Below, in pieces: positions 8,452 to 18,200 of a stretch of DNA of 21,189 bases. This DNA comes from a virus: IMG/VR virus record IMGVR_UViG_3300029319_000361, positions 6,217-27,405 of that record. One strand, given 5' to 3'. How positions within the stretch are numbered: position 1 is the stretch's first letter; each line of letters opens with the position of its first letter. The position numbers and the translations under genes are program-made. Below the pieces are notes generated by a model that searched no databases, was not told the origin of the DNA, and saw only the letters and a list, made by a program, of their open reading frames with translations.

Positions 8452-9863
8452 AGACAATAAATAATTTTGGATTTAATACTACAGATTTACCAAAAAGCTC
8501 AACAACAAGAGACTTTTTTGTTTATGGTGACGCTGATAGTGTTTTTACTATATATATAACAAACGAAGATAATCATTATTACAATTTTGAAACTAAAGCT
8601 TTTCAAAGTAGTTTTGTTAGTTTACTTCAACAAAAAATAAATAGCTCTGGTATATATACAGGTAGTGTAACTTTCCCTACTGTTACTGATAACGATGAGT
8701 ACAATATATATTTAAGAGCTGAAACGCATTTTGAAACTGAACTATCTACTAATTTAGTAGATAAAGGTTTTTTATATAAAGCACCTAACTTTAGCAAAGA
8801 AACTAATGCTGATGGTAGTTTAACATACCCATCAACAGTTTATCAATACTTAGATACAACTGTTACTATAGCTGTTTTATCTGCTAACGCTGGTGTAGTA
8901 GAACCTTCTTCAACAACTTATGCTTCTTCAAGAGGTATTTTTGAGTTGGATCAAAACAATATAGAGGTTATATCACCTATTAATAGAAAAGAAACAAGCT
9001 TTTCAATAAGCACGAGTGGTGTTAATAAAGTTTTATCTATATTAAAACAACCAGAAGCAAATGATTTTTATATTACAAAAACTTCAGGTACTGTTTATAT
9101 TGATTCACAACCTGCTGATACAGCTGGTACTGGACTTCTTATTTATAACTATATAGATGTAAATAGTGCTGAAGGTTTAGCTGTTGGTTACGATATAATT
9201 TCAGGTGTAAACGCTAGTGGAGGAGCTTTATCTTTAGAGGCTGGTACTTATAAAATAGTAGCCATAAAAACTCATGAAGAATTAAGAGCTTTAGGTGGTA
9301 AGTACGCTAGTAGTTTAGTAGATGGTGTTACAAGAATATTCTTTAATACAGTAAGCGGTTTTCCAGTTACAGAACAAAATTCTGTTTTAACATTTAGAGG
9401 TTATGGTCCTAACGCTGCTTTTAAATCTTATAAGACTAAATTTAAATTAAACGAAATGACTGTTGCTTTACCTTTTGTTAACAACGTAGACACAGGTCAA
9501 CCTACAGAATTTAATGTAGTAACAACCGCTGGGCAAGATTTAACATCAGCTGATAGTACTACATGGCAAGTTGCAACTACAGCTGGTATAAAAGCTGGTA
9601 ATACGATGCAAGCTAAAGGTTTAGGTGTTACTAGCGGTGGTGCTAGTATAACAGTTTCTGCTGTAGCTAGTGGAACTACAATAACAACAAGTGGCGCTTT
9701 AGCTAGTGGCTATACAATACTAAGCGGTACAGCTATGTATTTTACAGGTAGCGCAGCTACAGCTACAGTTTCTGGTGATATTGATTTTATAAACTTAGGT
9801 GATACTAATTTTACTTTAACTTTAGATTTAGATAAAATATTAACATTAACAACTACACATTAA
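8448..9863 (+). CDS. Beta-rich virion protein, possibly fibre or decoration
   Basis: A 471-residue protein rich in Thr, Ser, Asn, Val and Gly with almost no Cys, typical of beta-sandwich virion proteins. Residues 20-150 look like one or two Ig-like sandwiches (FFVYGDADSVFTIYIT, then SGIYTGSVTFP). Residues 225-335 form another beta region. Residues about 361-436 hold a Thr/Gly/Ala-rich module that resembles the beta modules of the connector-like protein (bases 2035-2499). The gene begins inside the stop codon of the nozzle-like gene (ATGA), so its translation is probably coupled to it. Being next to the nozzle suggests it sits at the tail tip or side, as a fibre, fibre adaptor or decoration. 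No receptor-binding or enzymatic motif is visible. Confidence 0.65.
   Translation: MKTINNFGFNTTDLPKSSTTRDFFVYGDADSVFTIYITNEDNHYYNFETKAFQSSFVSLLQQKINSSGIYTGSVTFPTVTDNDEYNIYLRAETHFETELSTNLVDKGFLYKAPNFSKETNADGSLTYPSTVYQYLDTTVTIAVLSANAGVVEPSSTTYASSRGIFELDQNNIEVISPINRKETSFSISTSGVNKVLSILKQPEANDFYITKTSGTVYIDSQPADTAGTGLLIYNYIDVNSAEGLAVGYDIISGVNASGGALSLEAGTYKIVAIKTHEELRALGGKYASSLVDGVTRIFFNTVSGFPVTEQNSVLTFRGYGPNAAFKSYKTKFKLNEMTVALPFVNNVDTGQPTEFNVVTTAGQDLTSADSTTWQVATTAGIKAGNTMQAKGLGVTSGGASITVSAVASGTTITTSGALASGYTILSGTAMYFTGSAATATVSGDIDFINLGDTNFTLTLDLDKILTLTTTH
9528..9755 (+). repeat. Possible third beta module
   Basis: Encodes residues about 361-436 of the beta-rich protein. Its order is an AGIKAGNTM segment, a SITVSAVASGTTITTSGAL segment and a final YFTG strand. 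This parallels the VGM...G-T-V...S-x-A-T order of the two modules in the connector-like protein, but the match is looser and could be convergence in Thr/Gly-rich sequence. Confidence 0.35.
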
Positions 9864-9864
9864 T

Positions 9865-10224
9865 ATGCTAGAATTAAATTTTTCATTTCCTTTAAACGTT
9901 TCTGTTCAAGTTGGTGATTTTTTATTTGCGGTACCTACAACTACAAATAGCAGTTATGTAACCGCTGTTAGTGAAGTTCAAAGTTCTAATTTAGTAGGTG
10001 TAATAAGCTCTATACAAAACAGAAATACAAATAATTCTAAGATAATAATAAATAATCCAAACTTTACGCCTGTTGACTCAGACTTTATTATGTTTGCTAA
10101 AGATAATATTGTTAACGCTAATAGTTTAAAAGGTTATTACGCAGAAGTTACCTTCGTAAATGACTCAGATGAAAAAGCAGAACTGTTTGGTGTAACCGCT
10201 GAAGTACAGCAAAGTAGTAAATAA
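9865..10224 (+). CDS. Small virion-type protein of unknown function
   Basis: A 119-residue mostly beta protein without signal peptide or membrane helix. It starts 1 base after the upstream stop (TAATATG), so it is probably translated by reinitiation. Its C-terminal third has a strongly patterned block: FAKDNIVN, then LKGYYAEVTFVNDS, then KAELFGVTAEV and an SSK end. From memory, this block recurs in small proteins next to tail genes in marine myo- and podoviruses, where the function is unknown; not checked. A structural role is likely from context. It is followed by a 34-base A/T-rich gap. Confidence 0.65.
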   Translation: MLELNFSFPLNVSVQVGDFLFAVPTTTNSSYVTAVSEVQSSNLVGVISSIQNRNTNNSKIIINNPNFTPVDSDFIMFAKDNIVNANSLKGYYAEVTFVNDSDEKAELFGVTAEVQQSSK

Positions 10225-10258
10225 TTGATATATAGTGTAATTATAAAAAATAAAAAAT

Positions 10259-10990
10259 ATGGCATTAGGTAAAAAAGTAAGTCCGGCAAAATTTATAGGC
10301 GCAATATCTGGAGCTTTAGGTATAGCTCAAGGCGCTATGTCTATATTTGGTGGTGTTCAAGAAAGAAAAAGATTAAGAGGTGACATGAAAAGAACTAGAA
10401 AGCAGTTTGAAGAAAATAAAAGAATTTTACAAGATCAACGTTTTGTAAACCCTTACGCTGACTTACAAACTAATTTTGAAAATCCTTACGAAGATTTAAC
10501 AGTAAATACTCAACAAGCAGATTTTGAAGCTGAACAAGCTGCTCAACAAAGAGCTAACATTATGCAAAGCCTTCAAGCTTCGGCAGGTGCTAGTGGTATA
10601 GCTGGTTTAGCACAAACTATGGCTAATCAAGCTACAGCTGATAGAGCTAGAAGTTCTGCTAGTATAGGTCAACAAGAAGCAGCTAATCAACGTTTAGCCG
10701 CGCAAGGTGCTGCGCAAATACAAGCTAGAGAACAAGCAGCTCAACAAACTGTTATGTCTGGTGAAGCAAGAAGACAAGAGCAAGAAAGACAAAGAACTCT
10801 TGATATAATGGAGTTACAGGCTGGTAGAGATGATAGGTTACAACAACTTCAAGAAGCTAGATCACAAGCTACACAAAATATGATCGGTGGTGTTGGTGAA
10901 GCTATATCTGGTATAGCTGATTTAGGTAAAGCTGGTATATTTGGTGGTGAAGTAAAAGATGATAATAACGAAGAAGAAAAAGAAGGTTAA
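10259..10990 (+). CDS. Internal virion (ejection) protein, Gln/Ala-rich
   Basis: A 243-residue protein. Residues 9-33 are a Gly/Ala/Ile hydrophobic segment (FIGAISGALGIAQGAMSIFGG), able to insert in a membrane. Then comes a basic helix, a PYADL...PYEDL pair of motifs (residues 62-79), a long Gln/Ala/Arg-rich helical or coiled-coil region (80-205), and a second Gly/Ile hydrophobic stretch (around 207-227) before an acidic end. The layout resembles podovirus internal proteins such as T7 gp14: an amphipathic protein released with the DNA to help build a channel in the cell envelope. It is first of three consecutive genes of increasing size that end in a giant protein, the classical order of ejection cassettes. 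Start: an ATG behind an A-rich leader. Confidence 0.7.
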   Translation: MALGKKVSPAKFIGAISGALGIAQGAMSIFGGVQERKRLRGDMKRTRKQFEENKRILQDQRFVNPYADLQTNFENPYEDLTVNTQQADFEAEQAAQQRANIMQSLQASAGASGIAGLAQTMANQATADRARSSASIGQQEAANQRLAAQGAAQIQAREQAAQQTVMSGEARRQEQERQRTLDIMELQAGRDDRLQQLQEARSQATQNMIGGVGEAISGIADLGKAGIFGGEVKDDNNEEEKEG

Positions 10991-10991
10991 T

Positions 10992-12245
10992 ATGGCAAGA
11001 GCAGATTTTTTTAAAATAGGTGGTGGTGGTAGAAGAGCGCCAAAAGTAATAGACTATGGTAAATCTTTAAGTCCTACTATACAAAAGTTTAAAAAAGAAG
11101 CAGAAAGGCAAAAAGCTATAACTGCAGATTTAATGACTAAAACAAACGCTGGTATTGTTGAGTATGAAAAGTTGCCAGAAACTTTTAGAGCTAAAGTAAC
11201 TAGTTATTTATCTGATGGTAAAAAGCAATATACTGAAGCTGCAAAAATAGTTAGTTCTGGTATTAGCTCTAGCGATCAAAGATACATTGACGCTATAGAA
11301 ACTATGGAAAAAGTTAGAAATAGATTTAAAAACTTAAGTGAACAGTTAGAGCTTGCGGCTAGAACATCTAAATTAGAGTTTGATGATGATGGTAAAGCTT
11401 CACCATACAATACAAGTGAAAAAATAGCTTTAGCAGAAATGTTTAAAAACAAAAGTATTTATGACATTATGACTATACAAGAAAATGGTAATATTCTCAT
11501 AAATAACGGACAAAATCCTATTGAATTAAATCTTTACAAAACAAGAAATAATAAATCTAATAGTCTTGATCAAGCATTTATTACTTTAGATAATCAAATT
11601 AAACAACTTCCTGGAAAAGCGCCGTTTAATTTAGAAGACACTCAAAGTACTATAGCAGCAATTTTAAATGTTGGAGATGACAATGTTATTGGTGATTACT
11701 TGTTTAGACAAGATGGTTTTCTTAAATTTTTACAAACTAGAGATGAAGATCCAGATAAATATATTGAAGATCCTAGAAAGATTAAAGACGCCGTTAAACT
11801 TTTTGTTGAGTGGAAGTCAAACAGCTACAAAACTCTTTATGATACATCAGATGTATATAGAAACACTGAGCTTGATAAAGCAATAGAAAGAAAAAAAGAG
11901 TTAACTCAAGATGCTTTAAGTAAATCACAAACTATTAAAGAGTTAAAGAAACAAGTTAAAGATTTAAGTAAACAGCAAAACGTAGGTATAAACACAGTAA
12001 ATAGAATACTTGACGATGCTTTACAATTTGAAGTAATTACTCAAGAAGAGTACGATGAGCTCTATGGTAAACCTTTAAGTGCTGTTGAATTTAATAAAAT
12101 TGGAGAAAAAATAAATGATTACGAAGCTATACAAGAAGCTGTAAAATATTTTAACAACCCTGATAATGTTAATGACGAAGGATACAAAGAAGCTCGTGAA
12201 AAGTTTATAAAAAATAATCCAAATATTAAACTAGATCCAATATAA
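10992..12245 (+). CDS. Putative second ejection protein, helical
   Basis: A 417-residue, highly charged (Lys/Glu/Asp) protein, predicted mostly helical. It starts with a Gly-rich stretch (IGGGGRR) and has coiled-coil-prone regions near residues 25-130 and 290-345. No enzymatic motif, signal peptide or membrane segment is seen. The start at 10992 is preferred over an ATG at 10959 because 10992 follows the upstream stop by one base (TAATATG), as at 9865, and because AGAAGG lies 5 bases ahead; the longer form would only add a Lys-run read from a coding overlap. It corresponds in position to T7 gp15. It ends overlapping the giant gene by one base (TAATG), so the two are probably made in fixed proportion. 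Confidence 0.65.
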   Translation: MARADFFKIGGGGRRAPKVIDYGKSLSPTIQKFKKEAERQKAITADLMTKTNAGIVEYEKLPETFRAKVTSYLSDGKKQYTEAAKIVSSGISSSDQRYIDAIETMEKVRNRFKNLSEQLELAARTSKLEFDDDGKASPYNTSEKIALAEMFKNKSIYDIMTIQENGNILINNGQNPIELNLYKTRNNKSNSLDQAFITLDNQIKQLPGKAPFNLEDTQSTIAAILNVGDDNVIGDYLFRQDGFLKFLQTRDEDPDKYIEDPRKIKDAVKLFVEWKSNSYKTLYDTSDVYRNTELDKAIERKKELTQDALSKSQTIKELKKQVKDLSKQQNVGINTVNRILDDALQFEVITQEEYDELYGKPLSAVEFNKIGEKINDYEAIQEAVKYFNNPDNVNDEGYKEAREKFIKNNPNIKLDPI

Positions 12246-15200
12246 TGTCTTTTGATCCATTAAAGTACATACAAGATACAGAGCAAGAAACTAGTGGTTT
12301 TGATCCAATAGCTTATTTAAATGATAACGAAGTTGAGTTAGATACAGAAGTAGATAAGTTTAGTGTTTTTGGTTTTTTACATAGTGAAGATCCAAAAGAT
12401 TATCAAAATAATCTTGAAAATTTTTTTAATCAAAACAAAAAAAACGCAGCTATACAGTTAAGAAAAATATTAGGTAGCGGTTTTAAAGTAGAAGAAGATG
12501 TAAATTTATTTTTACCAAGCAACAAGGTTAAAATTACTAAAAGAGGTAGTAATGAATCTATAGAAATAGATTTTGCTTTAGATAAAAAACAAGCTGCTGA
12601 TTACATATATAGATCTTTAGTTAAAAAATCTTCAAACGATTTATTTAGTTTTTTAAGTAGAACAATGTCTCAAGAAGACATATCTGAATCAGAGCAAGCT
12701 CAAGAAGATGTAAATAAAATATTTAGAAAAGCAACAGCTGAAGGCGGTGCCTTGTATGTTTCAGAAGATGAAAAAATTAAAGCAGGTGAAGAGTTTGATG
12801 ATCCTAACTTGTTTAAACCTAGAACAGAAACAAAAAGTGTTTTTGATGGTAGTGTTAGTAGAACTATTAGCACAGAAGTAATGCCTTACGAAAAAGAAAA
12901 AAAAGCTGTTAGAAAAAGTCTTATAAACCAAGGGGTTGAAAATCCTACAGAAAAACAAGTAGAAGATATAGTAAGAAATAACTTAAAAAAACAAGCCGCT
13001 GCTAAACTTTTTGACGAAAAAGCTAGTGTTTACATGAACTCTGATGAAATAGAAGAAACTGATGTGGACGCTATACTTAAACTAGGTAGTTTAATTGCAA
13101 AAAAAGAAAACTCTAAAAGAAAGAGAAATATAGCTACTACGCAAGCTAAACTTAAACCAGCTATTGAAAAAATTAAAAACCAGTTAAATGATGAAAATAG
13201 TGACATTAGTAAAGCTAAAGAGTTTTTAAGAATAACAGAGTCAAGTGAGCCAGTAGAGTTACCTGTTTTTTTTGATGAACCTACAGTTACGCTTAAAAAT
13301 GGTACTGTTATGTCTGAAGAAGATTATAATTCTTATGTAAGCTCAGTGCTATCATCTCAAGAAGATTATAAAAGAATAGAGTCGTTACAAGACGAGCTTT
13401 TTGCTAATATTGAAAAAGCAGAAAATATTGATATTCAAGCTGATTTAATAGGTAGAAACTATAACGATATGCAAAAGTTTTTCTATTTGTTAGGTTCTGG
13501 TTTTGGAAGAATTGTTACTTCAGGCGCTTACGGAGCTTCTAAACTACAGTCAGGTATATTTGGTGTAGACAATGAAAACTTAGATGAAATGTTTCTTGAC
13601 ATGCAAGAGTCTAATCAAGCCTATAAAGACAAGTTTCAAAAAGACGTTGCTTTTAGAGACTCTTTTAATTCTTTAGAAGGTTTTGGTAGATTTATAGCTC
13701 AAGAGTTTGCTAATCAAATACCTATTTTTGCAACTTTAGCAATACCAACTGTAGGTATATACTCTTTAGGTGCAAGTGCTGCTGGTGACAGATGGTTAGA
13801 AATAGTACAACAAGATAAAGAATTAGGTAACGAAACTGGTTTACTTAATAAAATGTTACAAAGTGTTGGTTATGGTGCTGCTGAAATAGTTTTTGATAGA
13901 TATTTAACTTTACCTGTAATGCAGCGTAGTGCTAGTGTTTTGTTTGGTAAAGGTGGTAGAGATTTAATAGAAGGTGGTATAAAAAATTATTTTAAAGCTT
14001 TTGCTAAAAGACAATTAGTTTACGATCCTTTATTAGAAATGTCTGCAGAAGGTTTAACAACTCTAACTCAAAACATGATAAGCGGTCGTCCTTTAACTGA
14101 AAATTTAGATCACGCTATGTTTAGCGGTTTAATGTTTGGCGGTGTATTTGGTGGCACACCTTTTGCAAAAGGTTTAGTAATGCAAAAATTTAGCGATTAT
14201 AGTTCTTATAATGGTTATAGAAATAATTTAAAAAACATTACTGATCTTGAGTTAACTCTAAAAAAATTAAATACATCGTTAAAAGCAAACAAAACAAAAG
14301 GAAATAATACTACTAATTTAGAAAGTAGTATAGATTTTGTTACAAATGAAATAAGTAGATTAAAAATAGATAATGAAAACATTTTACAAGAAGTAGATAA
14401 AAAAACAAGTAATTTATCTAAATACTGGTTTGATGTTTATAATGCTATTACTGTTGAGCAAGAAAAAATAAGAATAAGAGTAGAAGGTATTATTAATGAC
14501 GATACTATTACAAATGATAAAAAGACTGAATTATTAAATATAGCTCAAGCAGAATTTAACAAACTACAAAGCTCTAGAGATATTTTAAGAGATGAAAAGA
14601 ATTTTGGAAACGCTTATTCAGCTTTTAGAAATAGTAATAATAAAAAAGATGTAGCTAGACTTGAAGAAATAATGAGTCAAGCTACCACTGAACTTATTAA
14701 TGAAGGTAAAGCAGAACCTACTAATGATGATATAGACACAAGATCTAGGATAATATTTAATAAACAAGAGATAAATAAAGATTATAATAGTAAAAAAGAT
14801 AAAATATCTAAAAACTTTAAAAACTTTCAAACTTTAGAGCAAGCTAAAAACTTTATTGACAGTATGAATATATCTGATGCTGATAAAGAAACTATTAAAA
14901 ATAACTTTGATGAAGGTGCTCACGGTGTAAATGTAGTTGATCTTGATGGTAACGTTACACCTATGCAAATAGTAGAGAACATGGCTAAAGCAGATCGTTT
15001 AGAAACTAGAACACACGAGCTTGGTCATGAGTTTTTATTTAAAGTGTTTGGCCAAAACAAAGCTGCTTTTAAAGGTATAGCTAATCAATTACTAGATTTT
15101 GTACAGCAAAGAGATGAAAACTTGTATTTTCTTTTAATAGGTAGAGTAGAAAGAGACAAAGATGGTAATTTAGTAGATGAAGAAGTTATAGCTAACTTTT

Positions 15201-18200
15201 TAGAATTAGCTGCAGAAGGAAGATTTAATAACAAAACTAAAGGTTTAAGCTTTTTTGCTAATCTACTTAATTTAGGTGTTAAAAAAGCTACAAAAAACGA
15301 GCTGGATTTAAACTTTGATGGCGAAAATGATGCTGTTAATTTTTTAATAAACTTAGGTAAAAAGTTAAAAGCAGGTACAGTAAAAAGAGAAGATATAGTT
15401 GGTATAAAAAAATCTATTGCAAAAACCGCTCAAGAAAAAGAAACAACCGAAGAAGTATCAAAAAGAGATGATGCTGAGTTTACTTTTTCAAAACAAATTA
15501 CTCCAGAAAAATTAATTAGAATTATAAAAAATCCTAATTCAAAACCATCTAAAGTAGCTGGTGCAAACAAAGAGCTATTAAGACAATATAATGCTTTAGC
15601 GTTAAAAGCTTTAGGTTATGATGCTTCAATAGGTGATATACCTCGTGAAAATGTAGTTTCAGCACTTTCTGTATATTTACCTGGCCTAATACAACGTTTT
15701 AAACCTGGTAGAGCTAAGTTTTCTACTTTAGTAACCACTAGTATAGCGTTTAAAAAACAAGAAGTATACGAACAAGCTAAAGTAAAAGAAAAACAAGATA
15801 CACAAAGTCTTAATGATAGTTTTAACCAAATACAAGACGATACTTTAACAGATTTAGAAAACGATGTTTTACCAGAGTTAGATGAAAAGGTAAGCAAAGT
15901 AAATGTTTTACAAATAGATAAAATAGCTAGTAAAAGCGATGATATAATTAAGTCTATTAATGAAAAAGGTAATTTTAGAACTGTTATTGACAATAATATA
16001 GGAATAGTAGGTAATATAATATTTGATATTCCTAATCAAAAAATATCAAACCCAGCAGATAATATAACAATAAAAGATATTATTGTTGATAACGAAGGTA
16101 ATGAGTTAAAAAAGTCACAGTTAAACGCAGGTATAAAAGGTATACCAGTACGTTCTGAAGCAAAAAAAATACAAGACTTTTTTAGAAATATAAACGCTGC
16201 TAAAAACTTTATAAAAATATTACCTTTAACAAATGTTACAGAAAAAGATGCTGACATAAACAAGTTAGGTGAAGGTATAGAAGTATCAAGAGAAATTTTA
16301 GGAAGAGCTATTGGTTTACCAAATAAAATACTTGAGTATTTTTATAATAAAAAGTTTAAGCCAAATGGTAAAAGAGCTAGATCACAAGGTAAAAGCTCTC
16401 AAGTTCCTTTGTGGGAGCTAAAACCTAGGTTTAAAAATCTTACAGATAAAGAACTAACTATAGCCGCTAAACAGTTTCAACAAGATTTAGGTGTCAATGG
16501 AGATAAAATAGTTAGAAGTGGAAATATTTTATCTGGTCAATTTATAAAAGGCGCAGCTGTAGTAATGTCACAACAAGCTTCATTATCAGCAGCTCAAAGA
16601 GTTAAAGAACAACAACAAAAACAAGCGCAAAAAGCTGGTGATATAGCTAGAGCTAGAGAAATTGCTCAAGAAATAGCAGATATTACAACAGCTCAAAGTA
16701 AAAAAGCTTTTAGCAAACAACCTAAAGTTGATACAGCTATAGATTTTGTATTAAATCCTAGCTTTGAAAGTGATATTGTTAACGTAAACTCTTTATTAAA
16801 AAGTTTCATAGGTAAAGGTAAATATACTTTTACTAGTAAAGAAGATGTAGAAGTTTTTTTTGAGCAAGTTGAAAAAGTATTAATATCTAGTTTACCACAG
16901 GGTTATATTACAAAAAGAATATTAAGACCTAGTGGTAGAGTTTTAGGTGGTAACCGTAATAAGCAGATAATTGTTGATGGTAAAAAAATGACTATTGATA
17001 GTTATTATGCTGAAAAAAGAGATAAATTATTAAGCAGAAAAGATTTAGTATATGGAAAACCTTTTACTGGTAAAGCTGCTAAATTTAAAGCACAAGCATA
17101 TAATAAAGTCTTTGGTAATTCAGCTAAAGAGTTTGAAAAAGCTCAAAAAGATGGTAGAATAAAAGAGTTTAATGAAATAAATGCTAGCATGCATAGACAG
17201 CTTTGGGAAAGAGTTAGAAGTTCTATTAGACAAAACAAACAAAACGCTAGAGTGTGGGGTAATTATTTTGGTACTGTTAGTTTAATAACAGAGCATCCAC
17301 ATAGACTAGGTGCTGAGTGGGTTGGTTGGTCTCCAAAGCCAAGAGGATTTAACGGTAAACTATACGAGTGGGAGCATGCTATGCCAGCTAGCAGAGCTTA
17401 TTTGTATTTATTAGAGTCTATATTAGATGATGATTTTAATAGTAGTTTTGATGTGGCTTATCAGTTAGTAATGGATAACTACAAGTTAATAGCTTTAGAT
17501 AATTATATAGATAAAACTAGCATTAAAGAAGCTGGTAGAACTACTAGTATGGGTGAAGGTTGGAGTATATTGACTGACTCTTGGCTTGATAGATATTTTT
17601 CAGGTGATATTAATATAGACCCAAGAACAATAGTAAGTGTTGATGGCGTAACTTTTGATAAAGCTTACAATATAACACCTAAAACTAATTATAGCAAAGC
17701 TAAAAAAATAAGCACAGCTATTGTGAATAGTAGATCTGTTAAAAATTATGAAAAATCAAGAGGTATGAGCACGTTTGATTTTGACGAAACAGTTGCTATT
17801 AGTGACAACGTTATTATAGCTACTAAAGACGGTGAAACAAAACGTATAGCTTCTAACGAGTGGCCTTTTGTGGGTGATCAACTTATGAAAGAAGGCTGGA
17901 AAATGGACTTTACTGATTTTAATAGAGTTACAGATGGTAGGCCAGGACCATTGATGCAAAAACTTAAAAATCAAATTAAAAAGTTTGGACCTAAAAATGT
18001 TTATATATTAACAGCTAGAGCTCCTGAAAGTGAAGCTGCAATACACGCTTATTTAAAAAGCGAAGGTATAAATTTACCAATAGAAAATATAACAGGTCTT
18101 GGTAATAGTACTGGTGAAGCTAAAGCCTTATGGATGTTAGATAAGTTTGCGCAAGGTTATAATGATATGTATTTTGTTGATGATGCTTTGCCAAATGTAA

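Noticed and set aside
8448-10224. Possible programmed frameshift joining the beta-rich protein and the small protein.
   Set aside because: The first gene ends in its own TAA and the second has its own ATG one base later; no slippery heptamer or long frame overlap is present.
10225-10247. TTGATA and TATAAA in the 34-base gap before 10259, a possible promoter.
   Set aside because: The spacing is 11 bases instead of about 17, and no Bacteroidota-type TAnnTTTG box is present.
10959-10991. An ATG at 10959 would add 11 residues, including a Lys-run, to the second ejection protein.
   Set aside because: The added part is read out of frame through the end of the previous gene. The ATG at 10992 follows the stop by one base as at other junctions in this window.
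11668-11886. Overlapping + strand frame of 72 codons within 10992-12245.
   Set aside because: It is a shadow in another frame of a real gene, with no independent start signal or recognisable protein.
10259-12245. Tape-measure protein candidate, which would imply a long tail.
   Set aside because: The lengths and composition fit internal ejection proteins, and no tail tube, chaperone frameshift pair or sheath gene is nearby.
15616-15993. Open antisense frame of 125 codons inside the giant gene.
   Set aside because: It lies wholly within a well-supported gene, has no plausible start context, and its Ser/Leu/Phe-rich composition is what antisense reading of Lys/Glu-rich coding DNA gives. The same holds for the other antisense frames, e.g. 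at 1917-2210.
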